Assembly (NCBI GenBank): GCA_025362395.1
Contig: JANYGK010000009.1
Coordinates: 1-64,000 of the forward strand
From: Bacteroidota bacterium
GTDB lineage: Bacteria; Bacteroidota; Bacteroidia; B-17B0; Aurantibacillaceae
Length of the DNA: 64,000 nt
Direction: 5' to 3'
Shown: piece after piece, positions 63,242-64,000 of the stretch
How the letters are laid out: every line of letters begins with the position of its first letter
Position numbering within the stretch: position 1 is the stretch's first letter
The notes under the pieces: model-generated
Databases searched by the model: none
Told to the model about the DNA's origin: nothing
Seen by the model: only the letters and a program-made list of their open reading frames with translations
Position numbers and translations under genes: made by a program

Positions 63242-64000
63242 ATGACCCTACCCTCAGTTAAACATAATTTTTTATTTAACTTAACCAATACTTCTTTAAA
63301 AATCTTATTTCCCTTAATTTTACTTCCTTATGTTTCCAGGGTATTGTTACCGGAAGGAATAGGTCGTGTAAATTACGCGGAAGCTATTATTAATTATTTT
63401 ATTTTATTTTCTTCTCTTGGTATTCCGTTATACGGGATCAGGGAGATCGCAAAACATCGCGAAGAACCCGCTAAGTTGTTTCAAAAATTAGCCGGAATAT
63501 TTTCTGTTAATTTTTGTTTGGTCATTTTTTCTTACGTTATCTTACTGATCTGCCTGTCTTTTTCATTCATTGAAAAAGAATTCACATTGGTATTAATAAA
63601 CAGCTCTCTCATCTTTTTTTCTTTAATTGAAGTAGAGTGGTTTTTCCAGGGGACAGAAAACTACAGGTATATTACTATCAGGAATATGATCATTAAAAGC
63701 ATTTCGCTTATTTTGGTTTTCACCTGTGTTAAGACAAAAGACGACACTATTTTATATGCTATGATCCTTGTATTTGGCATAGGCGGTAATGCCCTGTTCA
63801 ATTTTTTTTATATCATGAAAACACACGGCAAAGAAATACTTCCTTATTTTAAGCTCAGTTTTTTTAAGCAGGCATTTAAAGAACATATTAAAGCCATTGT
63901 TATCACATCAGCTATGGCTTTGGCCGCAAGCATTTATTTAAATCTTGATGTTATTATGCTCGGTTATTTTTCAACGAATGTAGAGGTGGGTTATTATACT
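63242..64000 (+). CDS. Polysaccharide flippase (Wzx-type), N-terminal part
   Basis: The frame starts ATG at 63242 with MTLPSVKHNFLFNLTNTSLK and is open to the right edge (253 residues seen). It has repeated membrane helices and the MATE/MVF-like flippase pattern LLPEGIGRVNYAEAIINYFI and FSSLGIPLYGIREIAKHREE. It would move undecaprenyl-linked repeat units across the inner membrane. It completes the Wzx/Wzy set. The C-terminal part is outside the window. Confidence 0.9.
   Translation, partial: MTLPSVKHNFLFNLTNTSLKILFPLILLPYVSRVLLPEGIGRVNYAEAIINYFILFSSLGIPLYGIREIAKHREEPAKLFQKLAGIFSVNFCLVIFSYVILLICLSFSFIEKEFTLVLINSSLIFFSLIEVEWFFQGTENYRYITIRNMIIKSISLILVFTCVKTKDDTILYAMILVFGIGGNALFNFFYIMKTHGKEILPYFKLSFFKQAFKEHIKAIVITSAMALAASIYLNLDVIMLGYFSTNVEVGYYT

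Noticed and set aside
1-64000. tRNA or rRNA genes
   Set aside because: I looked in the longer intergenic stretches for tRNA T-arm and anticodon patterns and saw none. A covariance-model search would be needed to settle it.

Overview
The window is chromosomal DNA of a Bacteroidota bacterium (class Bacteroidia; the order cannot be fixed from sequence alone). The evidence is type IX secretion (T9SS) substrates with type A and type B C-terminal domains, a PorP/SprF partner, tandem DUF1573 proteins, an OmpA protein with thrombospondin-3 repeats, TAnnTTTG-type promoter -7 boxes, few Shine-Dalgarno sequences and an AT-rich background. No ribosomal RNA, tRNA, CRISPR array or complete transposon was seen.

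Layout. 1-10.5 kb: the dnaB start (minus), an orphan TPR histidine kinase, a formimidoylglutamase-like enzyme, a DUF4468-like secreted protein, a fused 2-oxoacid dehydrogenase E1, msrA and rarA. 10.5-18 kb: a lipoprotein/outer-membrane barrel pair, a GIY-YIG gene set among palindromic REP-like repeats, a T9SS type A protein whose 3' half turns very AT-rich, and an AT-rich patch with a frameshifted GT39 glycosyltransferase and an acyltransferase. 18-31 kb: queA, a 750-base gap, an Nramp-related transporter, an FAD oxidoreductase, a protein with a long pentapeptide (TolA-like) helix, a methyltransferase, a MITE-like inverted repeat, and a five-gene minus-strand cluster (SPOR, PorP/SprF, Ppx/GppA, unknown, GNAT). 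31-38 kb: a 2167-residue T9SS type B adhesin, then an array of twenty-one 21-base repeats. 38-49.5 kb: pyrF, prfA, an OmpA/TSP3 porin-like protein, a membrane thioredoxin, a DEAH helicase, an MbnP/MauG-type copper and dihaem lipoprotein operon, a TPR protein and ribH. 49.5-56 kb: a minus-strand cluster (three DUF1573 proteins, a WG-repeat protein without a normal start codon, TsaE, a barrel) divergent from valS. 56-64 kb: a Wzx/Wzy-type polysaccharide locus that runs off the right edge.

How parts fit together. The adhesin (30905) and the T9SS type A protein (13962) are predicted to be exported by T9SS, and the nearby PorP/SprF protein probably anchors the adhesin. The polysaccharide locus has an initiating phosphotransferase, a chain-length protein, two ligase/polymerase-like proteins, two glycosyltransferases and a flippase. 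The least explained structures are the 21 x 21-base array, the GIY-YIG gene flanked by inverted palindromes, and the A10-tract frameshift in the GT39 gene.
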